Both the position numbers and the translations under genes were made by a program. A DNA stretch of 64,000 nucleotides, from contig NW_024041373.1 of assembly GCF_014851395.1 (NCBI RefSeq), positions 5,477,495 to 5,541,494 on the forward strand, read 5' to 3'. This stretch comes from Micropterus salmoides (Eukaryota > Chordata > Actinopteri > Centrarchiformes > Centrarchidae). The stretch's first letter is position 1; the number at the start of each line of letters is the position of its first letter. Shown piece after piece: positions 23,516-35,822 of this stretch. The notes beneath the pieces are model-generated. The model was not told the origin of the DNA. It saw only the letters and a list, made by a program, of their open reading frames with translations, and made no database searches.

Positions 23516-23975
23516 CCTACCTAAATCAAAAGCTGAAGTGCTATGTTGAAGAGTGACTTATGTCTACTGAATGAGAGGGTGTTGATTCACCAGTTTGGCA
23601 CTACTTTCTTGGGTAGCTGAGGCGTCTCTCAGGCATTTTGTCATGTTCTTATCTGACATCCGTCAAAACACAATGGAGAGCATTGTGTTGGTGGTATGGT
23701 CAGGGATTGCAGTTCTTTTTAATAAATCTAAATTTAAAGTTGCTCCCATATAGCAAAAACAGAGGGCTCTGTTCATAAAAAGCTGGGAACATAAAGAATG
23801 GCTCACCTAAAAATGTATCTACCTCTTGTCAGAACACCTCCATACGTGCATTTGACCCTCAAACCAAAGAATTTGTTTCACCACATATACAAATAATAAA
23901 TACTGGCACTGTAGCAGTTTTTAGACCAATGTCCAAATTACTATTCATGTGAAAAAAGCTCATGAGGTGTCTCTT
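23516..23975. other. Gene-free stretch
   Basis: No element or gene is recognised. Confidence 0.4.
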
Positions 23976-24660
23976 TTAACACTTTCATGCATGAATTATG
24001 ATAGCCTCTGTTAGGATTTTTTTCCCAATGTGTGTGTTTTTATTGCTCTTTAGGCATGCAAAATAAAATTAGAATTCATTTTTTTTTAAACACACATTTT
24101 TCAAGGAGTTTCTTACATTTCCACTAAGGTGGACAGCGTGCGCGTAAGGTTTTAACTGAAAAAATATTTATTTAACATACCAATAAATAAAATGATATAT
24201 TATGTGAAAACTATATTTTTGATGCTGTTAAACTAATGTGGTTACATATTCTAATACTGTTTAATGCAATGCAAAAACGTTGAACCTCACTTCTTACTCC
24301 TCGGCCTCTCTTTCTCAGCATCCTCAGCTCCACTATCACTGCTGCTAGCATTTGAGGTTTCTCCTATTTCTGGCAGCCATTCATCGTCACTGCCACTAGT
24401 ATTATACTTACTTAATTCTGATGGAATTGGCTCCACTTTCCTGAATGCCTTTCTATCACTTGCTGCAACACACTAAATGTTACTCACATAATGGAACTAA
24501 TCTGCACAAAATATTGTTTTTGTTACAAAACCTGCAAGTGTAACATAAATTTACATCCAAAAATGTTAGTGCACATGAAGTCTCAGTGTAGTTTGATTGT
24601 AGTTGAAACATAGCCAGCGATGCATAACGTCCAATTTAGTGGACAGATGATTATTTGTAA
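23976..24660 (-). mobile_element. Probable piggyBac-like relic
   Basis: The left border is TTAA (23976-23979) followed by CACTTTCATGCATGAA. TTAA is the piggyBac target. Two near-palindromes, TCCACTAAGGTGGA (about 24119) and GTCCAATTTAGTGGAC (about 24629), sit towards the two sides. A minus-strand frame resembles the acidic N-terminal part of a piggyBac transposase. No mirrored right end followed by TTAA is found, so the copy is truncated or rearranged and the right border is a guess. Confidence 0.4.
24287..24472 (-). pseudogene. Acidic N-terminal transposase-like fragment
   Basis: About 61 codons are open on the minus strand with no start codon, between TAG (24475-24473) and TGA (24289-24287). 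The peptide includes PIPSELSKYNTSGSDDEWLP and then ETSNASSDSGAEDAEKERPR. Such Ser/Asp/Glu-rich stretches with a D-x-x-W-x-P motif are typical of the N-terminus of piggyBac-like transposases. The catalytic domain is missing. It is a relic; identity is inferred from composition and the TTAA border. Confidence 0.4.
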
Positions 24661-26099
24661 TTTGTGTCTATTAGAATACACTGAAGAATAAACTGGAGCT
24701 TTTGTCGGTTTCTAAATTTCGAGTTGTTATAACTGCTAATGTAATAAAATGCATTAATAGAATCTTGTTCACCCTCAGGACCAAAGCACACCAGCACACA
24801 CAGAAAATATCCTCACATGACTATAGCACTCCTCATCTTTTTTAACACAGTGACCCCAGTGACGAGTGCTGGCTGCCTCTGAGTCTGCTCGCCATTCAAT
24901 CAGCCTGTCTCTGATTATTGAGTGGTGGGTGTTCTCCATCTTTTGTCTATGGTGGTTGGAAATGCAGATCCTTGGTGAGGCAAAGCATGAGGTAAACTTT
25001 TTGGAGTGTTTATAAAGGGACTATAGGGGACTTATGGAGGATTACACGGGATTTCCAAAGGATTGGTTTGGTTAATAAATGCAGGCTTGTTGGGTCCTGC
25101 TTTTGAGCGACAGAAAGGGAATTCTAGTTGGCAGGGAGACCAAAACATCCATGCATGTATGCACAAAGAAATGCATGCACATTCCTCATTCCTTGCAGTT
25201 GTTGTGGTGAGGTGAAACCTGTGGCAACGTTTCAGGAGACCTCTTCATCTGATCTGGCCCGCTCGTAAATCGAAGAACAGATCAGTGGAAACTGCACTGG
25301 CTTGCTCACACTACCTCACACAAACACACACACACACACACGCACACACAAACAGGCATACACATCTGTAAAGTATCATGGCCCCCCATCCACCAGGGAA
25401 CTATCGCTGGGCTCATGAAAAACAGACAGCAATCACCATCTGAGAGAATGAAAAGCAGTAGAGCGTGTAAAGAGGGGGGGGAACCATAGGAATAGGAAAA
25501 TACCACAGCGTTAGATCCAGTTTTCTTAAACAATTGGTTGGAACCCAAAATGAATCAGGGGTTTAGTTTTGTTTGCTCCGCATGTAAAGGAACACCAAGA
25601 TGTGTCAATGAGCATGTTTTAGCTCATTCATTATAGGCCCCAAGCAGGAGTTCTACTGTTCTGGGAAAACAATGCAATTTATCCCTCTGTTTCCTCAGAC
25701 ATTTCTGGCTTTTCTCACTGAACACAAGGGGGACATATAGTTGTCACTTTATACATTATGTTAAGTAATGTGCAAAATGGGTTTTTGTTTTCCTATTTTC
25801 CTGACAGAAGTTCATTCATTGGAGGTATTTTGTGTTTCTCTTCAGGAGTAAGCTTGTGCAAAATCAGATCATATGATCCTGGCCATGAAACTCTTCTGAA
25901 TCATTAGTGCAAAACATGAACAACTCTATTAGAAAATATATTGTTCTTTGATAAAAACTCAAAGGTACAAGCTTATGTACATGGAAACATAGGTGAGATG
26001 TCAACTGCAACTCTCATGGTGCATTTCAGTCAGAAACATCCAATAACAGAGCTTAATTTTGCAACTAACGATGGGCAGAAAATGGATTTCACAATCTGC
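24661..26099. other. Gene-free stretch with CA array
   Basis: A CA array with one CG variant lies at about 25317-25350. A short frame at 25941-26123 ends in the hairpin described next and has no recognised domain. Confidence 0.4.
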
Positions 26100-26137
26100 A
26101 ACGGACTCAAAATTCAAAAATGAATTTTGAGTCCGTT
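26100..26137. repeat. Perfect hairpin, 17-bp stem and 4-nt loop
   Basis: AACGGACTCAAAATTCA is followed by AAAA and by its exact reverse complement. No similarity continues outwards, so it is not the centre of a long palindrome. Confidence 0.9.
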
Positions 26138-26747
26138 TTGAGTGAAACTTTTGAATGAATTCAGAAACTACGGAGCTATTTTTTGTTCAGAACTGAGATG
26201 TAGAAGTATTTTGAATTCACTTCTGCTCTGACAGCTTGTTGAGGTGTTTCATGCACGTTTACGTCTTCCGCCGCAAGCGTCTGACACAACATACACTCCT
26301 ATTTTAAACAACAGCTGTCCACAGAGGCTGTGGAACAGCTCGCGTTTCACTTGCACTGACTGGACATAAACACAAGCTGAAGCGTATTTATCTGCTTCAA
26401 GTCTATTTTCTTCCGTTTATCGCCCATATCTACTGTGATTGTGTGTTGGACTAGGAGCTCTGCCAAACCACGCATGACATACACACTTGTCAAATGTGTG
26501 ATATTTTGAAAAGATCTGATGATGTAAAGTCAAGTTACAACAACTTCTTGTATCATGGTGAAACATCGTAAGTCGTCACCGCGGGCACGGCATTCAAAGA
26601 AAACTCACAGTTAGCTTTAGATTGCACCGCAAATTATTCTCTTAATAATCCCTAAGAATCAAATGTAGAAGTTGAAATATATTTAAAAAGTATAAGATAC
26701 TCTGAAGAAATTTATTTATTTTTGCTAACTTACAACAACTTAAAATT
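26138..26747. other. Gene-free stretch
   Basis: Moderately GC-rich DNA around 26240-26480 and 26570-26630, possibly part of a decayed transposon, but no ends or frames support a call. Confidence 0.35.
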
Positions 26748-26812
26748 GTTAACCCAGGTCTCTTACACCAAAGGCATGTGTCTCATTCACTGCACCATCG
26801 CCACCCAGAAAA
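26748..26812 (-). mobile_element. tRNA-derived SINE head (fragment)
   Basis: On the minus strand GTGGCGATGGTGCAGTGAAT forms an A-box-like region and is followed by GAGACACATGCCTTTGGTGT and AGAGACCTGGGTTAA, where the B box GGTTCGAATCC should lie but is decayed. This matches the tRNA-like head of a common fish SINE. The tRNA-unrelated body is absent. It is not a functional tRNA gene. Confidence 0.6.
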
Positions 26813-26879
26813 AGGGTGGATCTCCAACAATTGGATACTGAAAATATGATGCACACCAGGAGAATATGGTAGGTTTATG

Positions 26880-26912
26880 TGCTGTGTGTGTGTGTGAGTG
26901 TGTGTGTGTGTG
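26880..26912. repeat. (GT)n microsatellite, interrupted
   Basis: TG array with a GAG interruption. Confidence 0.9.
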
Positions 26913-27052
26913 TGCTTGCGTGCATGCATGTGTTTAGATTTTGTGGTCCACTGAGTACACATAACTCAAAAAACACACTCCCGCTTGGCACAAAAGACTT
27001 CAAGACAGCTGTGATTGGCTGCAACAGGGCACACTGATCCATGATAAATCCC

Positions 27053-27055
<3 letters not shown>

Positions 27056-27107
<52 letters not shown>
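27056..27107. repeat. (GA)n microsatellite, about 26 units
   Basis: Pure AG array. A long minus frame with a Ser-Leu run over it is an artefact. Confidence 0.95.
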
Positions 27108-27109
<2 letters not shown>

Positions 27110-27255
27110 TGATGGAAAGAACGAGAAACCAAGGCAGATGTAGAGAAAGATTTAGCCAGATTGAGAGAATTCCTGCCTTTATTGTATATGATGCAAGCTA
27201 CTTGCCTCTTTAGCCCATTGACCTTTTGTACAATACTTAGGGAATGAACATGGAT

Positions 27256-27285
27256 ACACACACACACACACACACACATACCCAC
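27256..27285. repeat. (CA)n microsatellite
   Basis: CA array with a TACCCA interruption. A second C/A-rich tract follows at 27420-27490. Confidence 0.9.
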
Positions 27286-27499
27286 GCACACACACTTCCT
27301 CCCTGATCCTTTATTTTGCAGACAACTCTCAGCTGGTCTGGACTGCAACCAGCACTACTGACTCTTAAAGTAAACACACTGCAGAGATATTTCAATCTTA
27401 TCTCCATCCACTCTCTTCCAACCCCCCCAACACCACCACCCCCCACCCAGCACAGACACACACATGCATACAAACACACACACACAGACACCATCCAAA

Positions 27500-28038
27500 C
27501 ATCACCCCTCCCTCCGTCCCTCGCCTGTTGATAACTCGTTTTTTACAGTGTGCCTTGAGTGTTTTACAGTTTTGTTTGATTTATGAGGCCTTGGGTTGTG
27601 ACATGGTAATAGCAACTGTACCACATTTTATACTTTTTAGAACCAACTGTTACACATTACAACGAGACTGAGATTGAAAAGTAAGGAGCTTATCCATTAT
27701 ATTTATATATAAAGCATAGTTTAAGGTCAGTGAAGTAAAATGACATTGGTAATGCGGTTATCGCCATTAAACATATATGAAGTGCAGTCTGTAAGTAAGA
27801 CAGTGACACATTATCTATATCTATCATTATCTTGTTTAAGGTCCTGAACCTATTTGATTTGAACAGAAACAATAACTCATTGCCCCTTTTATGAGCAATA
27901 TCTCCAATTTTAAGCAAATACAGCAAGACATTTATGGTGAAAGAGAGGAATGCCAGTCACTTGACCTGATTTTAATAAACCTTTTTCATTTGCTGAACAC
28001 TAGACTGAATGTGAAAAGGGAAGATATATGTCTGCTGA
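27500..28038. other. Gene-free AT-rich stretch
   Basis: Two short frames on opposite strands (27690-27926 and 27891-28091) lack domains. No repeat is recognised. Confidence 0.4.
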
Positions 28039-28165
28039 TGCTTATGAGAAATAAGTTTGCGACTTGCTGGTTAATACAGCGCAGCATTTAGCAGCTAAAG
28101 AGACAGATATTTCCCTCAGGGTGGAGACCAGGACAGTGAATGTTGAACTTATTGGCCCCAAACAC
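28039..28165. repeat. Dispersed repeat family B, fragment 1
   Basis: GCATTTAGCAGCTAAAGAGA, CAGATATTTCCCTCAGGG, GGAGACCAGGACAGTGAATG and TTGAACTTA follow the order of a fish repeat also represented at 53090-53480 (GGAGAAAAAAACAAAGCTC, GAGAGTGAATGTTGGACTTA). Confidence 0.5.
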
Positions 28166-29041
28166 AACTCCAAATGAAGAATAATGCTTCTCCATGTCTA
28201 TTGGATGTGTTAAGAAGTACCTGTCTGTGCAAAAGTAGATAAAACAAACAAACAAAAACAATGTGTATGGAGCCTTAAATATATGACTTTATGTAAATGT
28301 AGCTAACCTTTCTAATTGCTCCAAACATTATGGGTTCCCTTTACAAAGTGTTCATAAGTTGTAACTAATTGCTTAAATACTTGTTAACACATCATTTACC
28401 AATGTTTCATAGATTAAATAAAAGCAACTTTTGGATTGGAAGGGTTGCAGAGCACCTGGAATAAAATGCACTCAACTTATTAACATTTGAAAAAAAATGC
28501 TTTATTAAACTCAAGTCGATAGCATTATTTAAACACTCATTCAGAGTTTTTACTTACCATCATTTATAATTCAGAATAAAAACTGTCTGACGTGCACAGA
28601 AAAATAATCCCATGTTCTAGCTTTATTAAACCATTAGATCAACTGTTTATGTAGTTTGAGCTTTTCATGTATAAACACTTTGATTCTTGAATCACGCCAA
28701 GTTTGCACCAAGAGAGTTGCATCACCTTCTGAGCAGCTGTGTTGTAGGCGATCCTGAAGGAACACTCACTGTGACCAGACAGAGGCTCAGTCTGTTAAAG
28801 CTTTTAAATAACTGAAAAGTGTTGATTATCAAAGGGAAATACAGGTGTGTGCCAATATGTTTTTTGGGGGGGAAGATCTGTGACATCATTCAATCAAAAC
28901 TAACTAGCGTCATAGGACACTAAATCTCTCTACTGGAAGGCATGACAACAGCCTACTAAAATGAAATGTTACGCTATCTGTGTAACAGGGATTATACCTG
29001 TCATGCTAAATTTCAGTCTGATTGGCATAACATTCTGGTTA
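28166..29041. other. Gene-free stretch
   Basis: No gene or recognised repeat. Confidence 0.4.
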
Positions 29042-29337
29042 TTAAAGTAATAGTTTGACATTTTGGCAAGTTAGCTTAGCTTAGCATAAAGACTAAATGC
29101 AGGGGGAAGAAGCAAGCCTGTCAATGCTGTGTTAACATGTTAGCTGTCCACACAACACAACTTGCCATTTTTAGGCATCAGTTTTTGAACAGAGTAAACA
29201 AACAAGATATAACGTGTTAATTAGCAAGCTTTGGAGGTGCTGGTAGTTTATATTTAGCTCACAAATATGTAAGTCATTACTTTTTTTCTAACACTCAACT
29301 CAAGAAAGCAATGCAAAATATCAGACTATTTCTTTAA
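29042..29337. mobile_element. Foldback MITE, about 296 bp
   Basis: The ends TTAAAGTAATAGTTTGACAT and its imperfect inverted counterpart (reading TTAAAGAAATAGTCTGATAT on the other strand) bracket the element. TTAGCTTAGCTTAGCATAAA, AATTAGCAAGCTTTGGAGG and GGTGCTGGTAGTTTATATTT lie inside. This is a shortened copy of a well-spread fish foldback family with long arms. It is non-coding. Confidence 0.65.
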
Positions 29338-30496
29338 TGATTAATGAATCATTTAGCCCCACATAAACCCAGCTATTTGCTTAAAAGGATGATTTAAGGT
29401 GTCCACATGGCTCCATAACTAACGGGGTTTGATTTCTGTGATGCCCATATCCTGACAACTGCAAAGTCCTGCTATCAGAATGCAGTCTTTTTGGTGTGTG
29501 TAGGAAAGGCCCAACCCAACCCTCCCCCTTCCAAGATGGGGCTCTATCTCACCCATATAATTAGGGTCAGATTTTATCATCACCTCCCCCCTACCTTCTC
29601 CTCCTCCCGCTCAATCGCTCCAGCTCTCTTTCATCTCCCCCGAAAGAATGCTTGTTTATCTTTCGCTCTCTCCAGATAGGATAAGAACAAAGATGCTTTT
29701 CGTGGTTCTTTTTGAGAGCACATGTGCATGAATAAAGTTATGTATATATTTGGTGGACGAAGGAGCCCGCTTTGAGCAAACATGTGTGTTGAGTCAGTTA
29801 GAGATATTGTGATTTTGGAATGGGTCTACTGTGCACATGCATGGGTGCACACACATGCACACGTATGTTTCCACTGACTTATTTTGACAGGTTTAAATTT
29901 CAGGACTCATTCCATCATCTCCTCTGTGAAAAAAGGGATAAGCATTTGTTGATATAAAGATATTCTATTTAAGGCACAGGGGGCGAGTGAGTGATATGAA
30001 GAGACGTGGGAAGTGAGAGAGAGGCACTGTCAGTTACGTGTGTGCCTTTTACTGCTGTGGTCTGATGCTCATTTACCTGCAGTGTTTTCTCAATAAACTG
30101 CAGGAAAACAGCACTAAGTACTGTTTTTTGTCATGTCAAGAGCTAATTGGACAGTTTATGTGTGTCTATTTGTGTGTGGACCCTCACAACACTATGACTG
30201 TGGAGGCAAATGGCTGACACCTTGGAGAGTGAGGTACCCACTTCAGTCTGTGTGCTAGTTGTAGGAAAAGACAGCTTCTATATGAGATTGTGAACACATG
30301 AAACCACACTCACAAATTGGTAAATGCATCTTTTAAACAGCACACACGGAATATATTGTAAGGGTAGATTTCCACATTTTTGGAGGAGTGGTATTGTGTG
30401 TGCAGGGCACGAGCCAATCAAATCACCTCCATCCTCCAACACTGGTAAAGACCAATCATATGTGATCTTCATTCCTCCACCCTTCCTGTGCGTGCA
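29338..30496. other. Gene-free stretch with a GATA-motif patch
   Basis: Around 29640-29700, TTTATCTTTCG and AGATAGGATAAGAA give several GATA-type motifs in non-repetitive DNA. This might be regulatory but is unsupported beyond the motifs. Confidence 0.3.
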
Positions 30497-30499
30497 TGT

Positions 30500-30545
<46 letters not shown>

Positions 30546-30563
30546 GTGTGTGTGTGTGTGTGA
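30497..30563. repeat. (GT)n microsatellite, about 33 units
   Basis: TG array with a CG variant at about 30541. The frames over it on both strands are artefacts. Confidence 0.95.
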
Positions 30564-31297
30564 GAGATCTGCATCTCAGGTAGGCTCTGCGGCTCCCATG
30601 TGGAGGGGAGGTGGGGTGGATGATTGGATGTAGGGAGTGCTGCTGGGAGGAGGATAGAGGAGGGTGCAGAAGAAAAATAAGAAACAGCTGGTTGTACTGA
30701 ATCGCTCTTGTCAAGAGAGGGGAGAGGGGGAGAGATGGCGTCACTGAGAAAACTGCTGCATGGTCTGAATGGATTGTAGTGCAGTAGTAATGCACATGTG
30801 CAAATCTGGAGGTCTTTTATTTACTGTGTTTTCATATATTTATTATATTTCCTTTAGTTCTTACAGATAATATTATCATGATATCATCTTTCCTTATCAG
30901 TTGGTATCTTATGGCCTCTGGCTACCCCAACTACCCAGGGTCCTCGCAGGGATCATTACAGTTTAAGATCCTCTGATGTCTCCCAATTGAGCTGTTGTAA
31001 CTTTTCCTCTGGAAAGTCTAGTGTTCAAAGAGTCAAGCCTCCACCCAGCCATTAAACACCCTCCCTGGGTTGGCCTGCTGGGAGCCCCACATAGCCAGAC
31101 TTCTGGATGATGCTCACCGATGAGCTAGAGGTTGCTGCTAAACCTTGAAAAGCAAAGCAGTTTATAATCACAAAAGGTTTATGAGATTACCTACAGTATG
31201 CATACTACTGAAGTGGCAGACATATGTTTATGGTCAGTATTGATTATAATAAAAAGCCCATCTATACCGTCAGATTCATGTTACACAAACCCTGTTG
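30564..31297. other. Gene-free stretch
   Basis: Purine-rich at 30600-30740. No gene. Confidence 0.4.
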
Positions 31298-31359
31298 AAG
31301 CAACATTGCTACAACAAAGTTTCTCCCCTTTGTTGGATTTTGTTGTAGCAATGTTGCTT
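31298..31359. repeat. Perfect hairpin, 21-bp stem and 20-nt loop
   Basis: AAGCAACATTGCTACAACAAA is followed, 20 bases later, by its exact reverse complement. The flanks do not extend the pairing. Confidence 0.9.
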
Positions 31360-32039
31360 GTTCTTAGATCTCAGGAATTACTGAGTACATCAGTACTGAC
31401 ATGATGTGATGGCCAAAACTATTAAAATGAGACCCAAATCTGATACAGTTGCCAGTATATTCCTAGTAAGGCCAACATTAGTCCAAATCAAACCCATACA
31501 TCAGCCTGACCCTGTTCACAGCCCCTTGCTGTGAATGTGAACATGTGTGACTGTACAACACCAAATTTGATAATCCCTTTTTTAGGCTATTTGATATGAT
31601 TTATTTTAGAAGGTTGAAGTCCGCAAACACTAATGTCATATGGAAAAAAAACATTACATCACACAGCTGTGTGGCTGTGAATTAAAGATCCATGTTTTCA
31701 CACTCCATGAATCATCTTGTGACTCCTTTGGGGCGTGTTAGTGGATAGAGGAAGTAACTGAAGGATGGAGAAAAATAAATGGTTGTGTTGCGAGGTTCTT
31801 GGATTCAGAGCAGGGACTGAGAATTGTGAAGTGACCCCTCACAAATCATAAAGTGTGAGTTTGGTCCATTAGCAGTCAGTTTGTGGCCATTACTCAAATG
31901 TTCAGCCTGTACACCCCCCACCCCCCCGCCCCCACCCCTTCATTTTACTCCAGAAGACCCCCAAACCATACCCCGCCAACCCTCCCTGCCCTCCTCAATT
32001 TGCCCCACACTCAACCCTATAATTTGGGTGAAAGATTCA
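31360..32039. other. Gene-free stretch with C-rich tract
   Basis: A C-rich tract (CCCCCCACCCCCCCGCCCCC-like) lies at about 31913-31940. No gene. Confidence 0.45.
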
Positions 32040-32340
32040 GCGGTTGTTATTTTTATTGAATTCCCAATAACGTTGCCGAGATTACAGTTAAGTGCAGGCG
32101 ACTGGAGCTCACAGTTCTGTTGCGGGAGCCATTCTGGGGCCAGTGGGATGCTGAGATGCCAAGGTGGGAGGTAGGGAGGTCATTGGTTGGCTTTTACACA
32201 GCACAGGGGAAAACGCAGGGCAACAATCATCGCATTTATAGATGGCTTGCCGCACTCTCTGGGGCCAGGGCAGACGCTGCCAGGTTTAAAGCCAGCCAGC
32301 GGGCTACAGGCCACTAATAAAGGGATTTCATCCACAGGGA
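32040..32340. other. Candidate conserved non-coding segment
   Basis: Non-repetitive, GC-balanced DNA including TTTTATTGAATTCCCAATAA and CGCATTTATAGATGGCTTGC. There is no supported frame. Its texture resembles vertebrate regulatory elements; conservation is untested. Confidence 0.28.
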
Positions 32341-32589
32341 GTTGTACAAGCACTCCATAGTATACAAAGTGTGTGTGAGTGTGAGAGAGAGACTGTGAGA
32401 ATGTTTGTATAAATGTACATAAGTGTGGTGCATACACATCCTAGCATGTTAGTGTACGGCTAATTGAGTTTGTATGCTAATGAGACTGCTTCTGCATGTG
32501 TCCATGCATTGAATTAAAGCTCTCCAGTGCAGCATGACGACACTCATGACTCAAACTGTTGCAATCCAAGGTTTCATGTCCTCTTTTAT

Positions 32590-32765
32590 GAATTTTCACT
32601 GAATGACATCGACTAATTTGTTCCGCAACAGTTGTGTTTTTGTTGCAGTTGCTAAGCGACGGGTCTATGATTAGCGATTCTGAATGGAGGCCGATTTGGC
32701 CCTTCTCAAGCTCACAGTGGCGCCAAAGACAAGGCTGTTATTCATCCTTCCTCTCAATCAGTAGT
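32590..32765. other. Candidate conserved non-coding segment
   Basis: The stretch from CTGAATGACATCGACTAATT to GCTGTTATTCATCCTTCC is non-repetitive and carries AT-rich homeodomain-type motifs next to GC-rich blocks. Untested. Confidence 0.28.
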
Positions 32766-33729
32766 GTATCATACTTACAATCTAATATGTGTGTGTGTGA
32801 TTGTTATGATTTAAAGACCTTAACTTTTGTAATGCTGGTGTTGCATTCAAGGACACGTATCTGATTCAAACTCCCTAAAATAGTGTCATCATGCCCGACA
32901 GTTGGTGACTAGCTGCTGCATAGTACTGCTCAAAACAAAAGCAACGCCTGTTCAATCCAGTCCACTCCGCATCAACTACTACTGTAAAACTTAATAAAAC
33001 TTAATAATTGACTTTTCCCTAAGTCATAGTCCAATCATAGCTCAGTGATCTACTAGGCATGGCAGGCCTGTCAAGCTATGGAGTTTTTCACAAGTTAAAG
33101 CAATGTGAGTTATATTAAGCTCTCAGTATGATTAACACTCATACAACATAAAGAACGTGTATTTTTTTATAACAGACTTTCCAAAAAGAGCAAAAGAAAA
33201 GAAGCATTAAACAATGAGTTTGTGTGCTCTAATGTAAGCTTCAAAAATTTGCACGTCCGGCTAACTTACCTACGACCAACAATAGTAACCAAGCAGTAAC
33301 TTACTGCTAAGGCCAAGAAGAAAATCATTAGCAAGCTACATATTAATTTGGGGTGTTCCAGGTTACATTCATGGCTCCTGGTTGCTATCACAGTCACAAT
33401 AACGTTAGCAGCTCTGTCCAGCACTTTGTCTGATTTCGGGAGTTCACACTCCAGCAACATTATCCAACTTTACCCAAGATAGTGATAAGTTCGCCAGACA
33501 CATTGGGTAGTCCTTAAAGCTGTTTTGTACTATTTGTACTGTTCAAAAATACGAATAAGTATCGATGTTAAGAAGCCAAACAGATTTATGTTAAAATGAC
33601 AGTCTGACTAACTAGCCTTACACTGCAATACAAGAACAATGATGTTTCTGTATTTCCATCCCCTACGTTTTCTACATGGATCATCACAGTGATGATGCTG
33701 CTCCATAGTTAAAGAGCAGACATAAGAAT
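32766..33729. other. Gene-free AT-rich stretch
   Basis: No gene. The short minus frame at 33266-33460 has no domain. Confidence 0.4.
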
Positions 33730-33798
33730 GGTAGTGATCTTTTCATCTAACTCTTGGCAAGAAAGGGACATTCCCAAAATGTCAAATTGTTCCTTTAA
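33730..33798. mobile_element. Foldback-family fragment (right arm)
   Basis: GGTAGTGATCTTTTCATCTA, ACTCTTGGCAAGAAAG, CATTCCCAAAATGTCAAATT and GTTCCTTTAA form the right terminal arm of the foldback family at 29042 and 35315. The left half is absent. Confidence 0.55.
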
Positions 33799-34137
33799 TG
33801 ACAATAAATTATTGGTGAAATTAAGTATTTCAGGCGCTCTCACCAAGAGAAAACATGTTCAAGTTATTTTCATAGGTGGAGTGTTTCTTATACAAGAAAA
33901 ATTGCTTTGACATTTACAACACAGAAAAACATAAGTGCAATAGTGGAAAAAAAAACTGCCACTCAGTGTGCAACAGTGCCCCAGATATCTACAACACACT
34001 CACTGGTCTGGTCAGTGTAACTGAATTCTCTATTTGAGTGTTACAGAGTATAGAATAGTCTGGCCTGCTGTGTGTTTTACCCCTCTGGTCTGTAGGTTTG
34101 AACCTCTAGGGTTCTACTACACTTTCTCACGTTCCTC

Positions 34138-34243
<106 letters not shown>

Positions 34244-34369
34244 CGCATATACAAACACACAGTGACACACGCTGAGTCTGCGGTTGCCCAGTGCTCCCCA
34301 GAGAGCAGGTTTGGTTACAGCTTTGCATGAATCATAGTGGTGACACTGCAGACACTTGACTCCTCTACT

Positions 34370-34760
34370 GGGGGCACTTCAGAGCCAAAATGGTCTCCGC
34401 CGCCTGCCCACCACATGTCTTAGTACCAGACACAACACTGTTTCTGAGCTGGTAACAGGTTTAGACTTTTCTCACACTTTAAATGACATTATGGTCTGTT
34501 TAATTCTGTCTCCGTGAGTTGGGCCTGCAGTTCCCAGGACCACCAGACCACCCTACACAGCACAGCTGTCTGTAGTGTAACCTCCCAGATGATCCTCCCA
34601 CTAATCCTCCTGTAATGATACTCTAATTACTGGAGAGACACCAACATGGTTTTATCCTTCTTACCCTGTGCAACCCCAAAACCCCCTGAGCCAGAACTGT
34701 GAACAACACAGCCTGAACTTGCTCACTGCCTTACATAACACAACAAAGAACAATTGTCAA
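34370..34760. other. Gene-free, possibly constrained stretch
   Basis: Non-repetitive DNA with CTAATCCTCCTGTAATGATA and CTCTAATTACTGGAGAGA (homeodomain-type TAATTA/TAATCC motifs). No frame. Regulatory function is only a possibility. Confidence 0.22.
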
Positions 34761-35314
34761 CACAAACAATTGCTCTTACATTTACTTTAATGCTGGAAAG
34801 TACATGTTGCATTGCAAATGTCACATTAACTAATATGCAAATTTCAAGTGGATGTGTTTTATTGACGTTCAGGAAGTCTCCTCCCAAAAATGCTAGTGTT
34901 CTTTGGTGCTAACTAATTTAGCTGCATCTCGTTTCTCTTTTACATGTGATGATGGAAACAAAGCTCATCTATTTATGCCATCAACGTTTAGGAAGGATTA
35001 AATCTTAATTAAATTTTTTTTTTTGCTGTTGTTGCAACAAATCATGTTTTGGACCAAAATATGTGTGATAAATGCATTGTGTCACTGTGTCATTTCTTTA
35101 TCAATCAAAGTGAGCATAAGAAACTAAAACACTTAATTGCTAATTTCATGCCTCATAAATTAATATCATATTGAGTATAACAAGAAAATAAAATTATAGT
35201 GCGAGATTTAACATTCTGTAGCATATTGTTTCCCAACCTTTATTGTTTGTGACCCTTTAGCAGCACAGTGTCAGGCTCAAGAACAACTAACATGTGTTCA
35301 GTTCACATTCAATT

Positions 35315-35822
35315 CAGCATTTAGGGAAATACCCTTATCTGCTCTGCTGCTGAAAGTTAGATTGGCAGATATTCATTTATGAAGCTACAGCCAGCAGGTA
35401 GCTAGCTTAGCTTAGCTTGAAGAATCAGCTGGGCTGGTGTAGTGTCATCATCGCAGCATTATTGTTCGGACACCACACTTGCTCTGTCCAAAGGTAAAAA
35501 TACACAACTTAGTGTGTAAAAATGACAAGTTGCAGTTGACCGTTGCTTGGCTGGGAGCAGTGACTTCCTCGAATCTTGCCACCTTGAGATTGCCAGGAAA
35601 CCAGCAGGAATTAATTGCTCTCATCCAAAAAATTGTCTGGCACTTAACTCCCCCTCCATCTGCAATGTGGAGTTTTTATTTTTTTGTTTTTGTACGAATT
35701 AAACACCAAATATATAAGATTTGTTCTTAGCTAACTAATGGTTGATGGTATCAATCGCCTCATCTAAACCACTCAAGAAAACAAAGAAGCGCATTTTCCA
35801 AAATATCAAACTATTACTTTAA
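35315..35822. mobile_element. Foldback MITE, about 508 bp
   Basis: The left arm contains TTAGGGAAATACCCTTATCT, GAAGCTACAGCCAGCAGG and AGCTTAGCTTAGCTTG. The centre has CTCTGTCCAAAGGTAAAA and AGTGACTTCCT. The right end reads CCAAAATATCAAACTATTAC followed by TTTAA. This is the fullest copy of the family here, although its left terminus is eroded. It carries no protein; a frame at 35479-35730 is a chance frame in the centre. Confidence 0.65.

Noticed and set aside
26748..26812. Possible tRNA gene
   Set aside because: The B box is decayed and the sequence cannot complete a cloverleaf; it matches a SINE head.
26875..27348. 157-codon minus frame
   Set aside because: Built from GT and GA microsatellites at both ends and in the middle.
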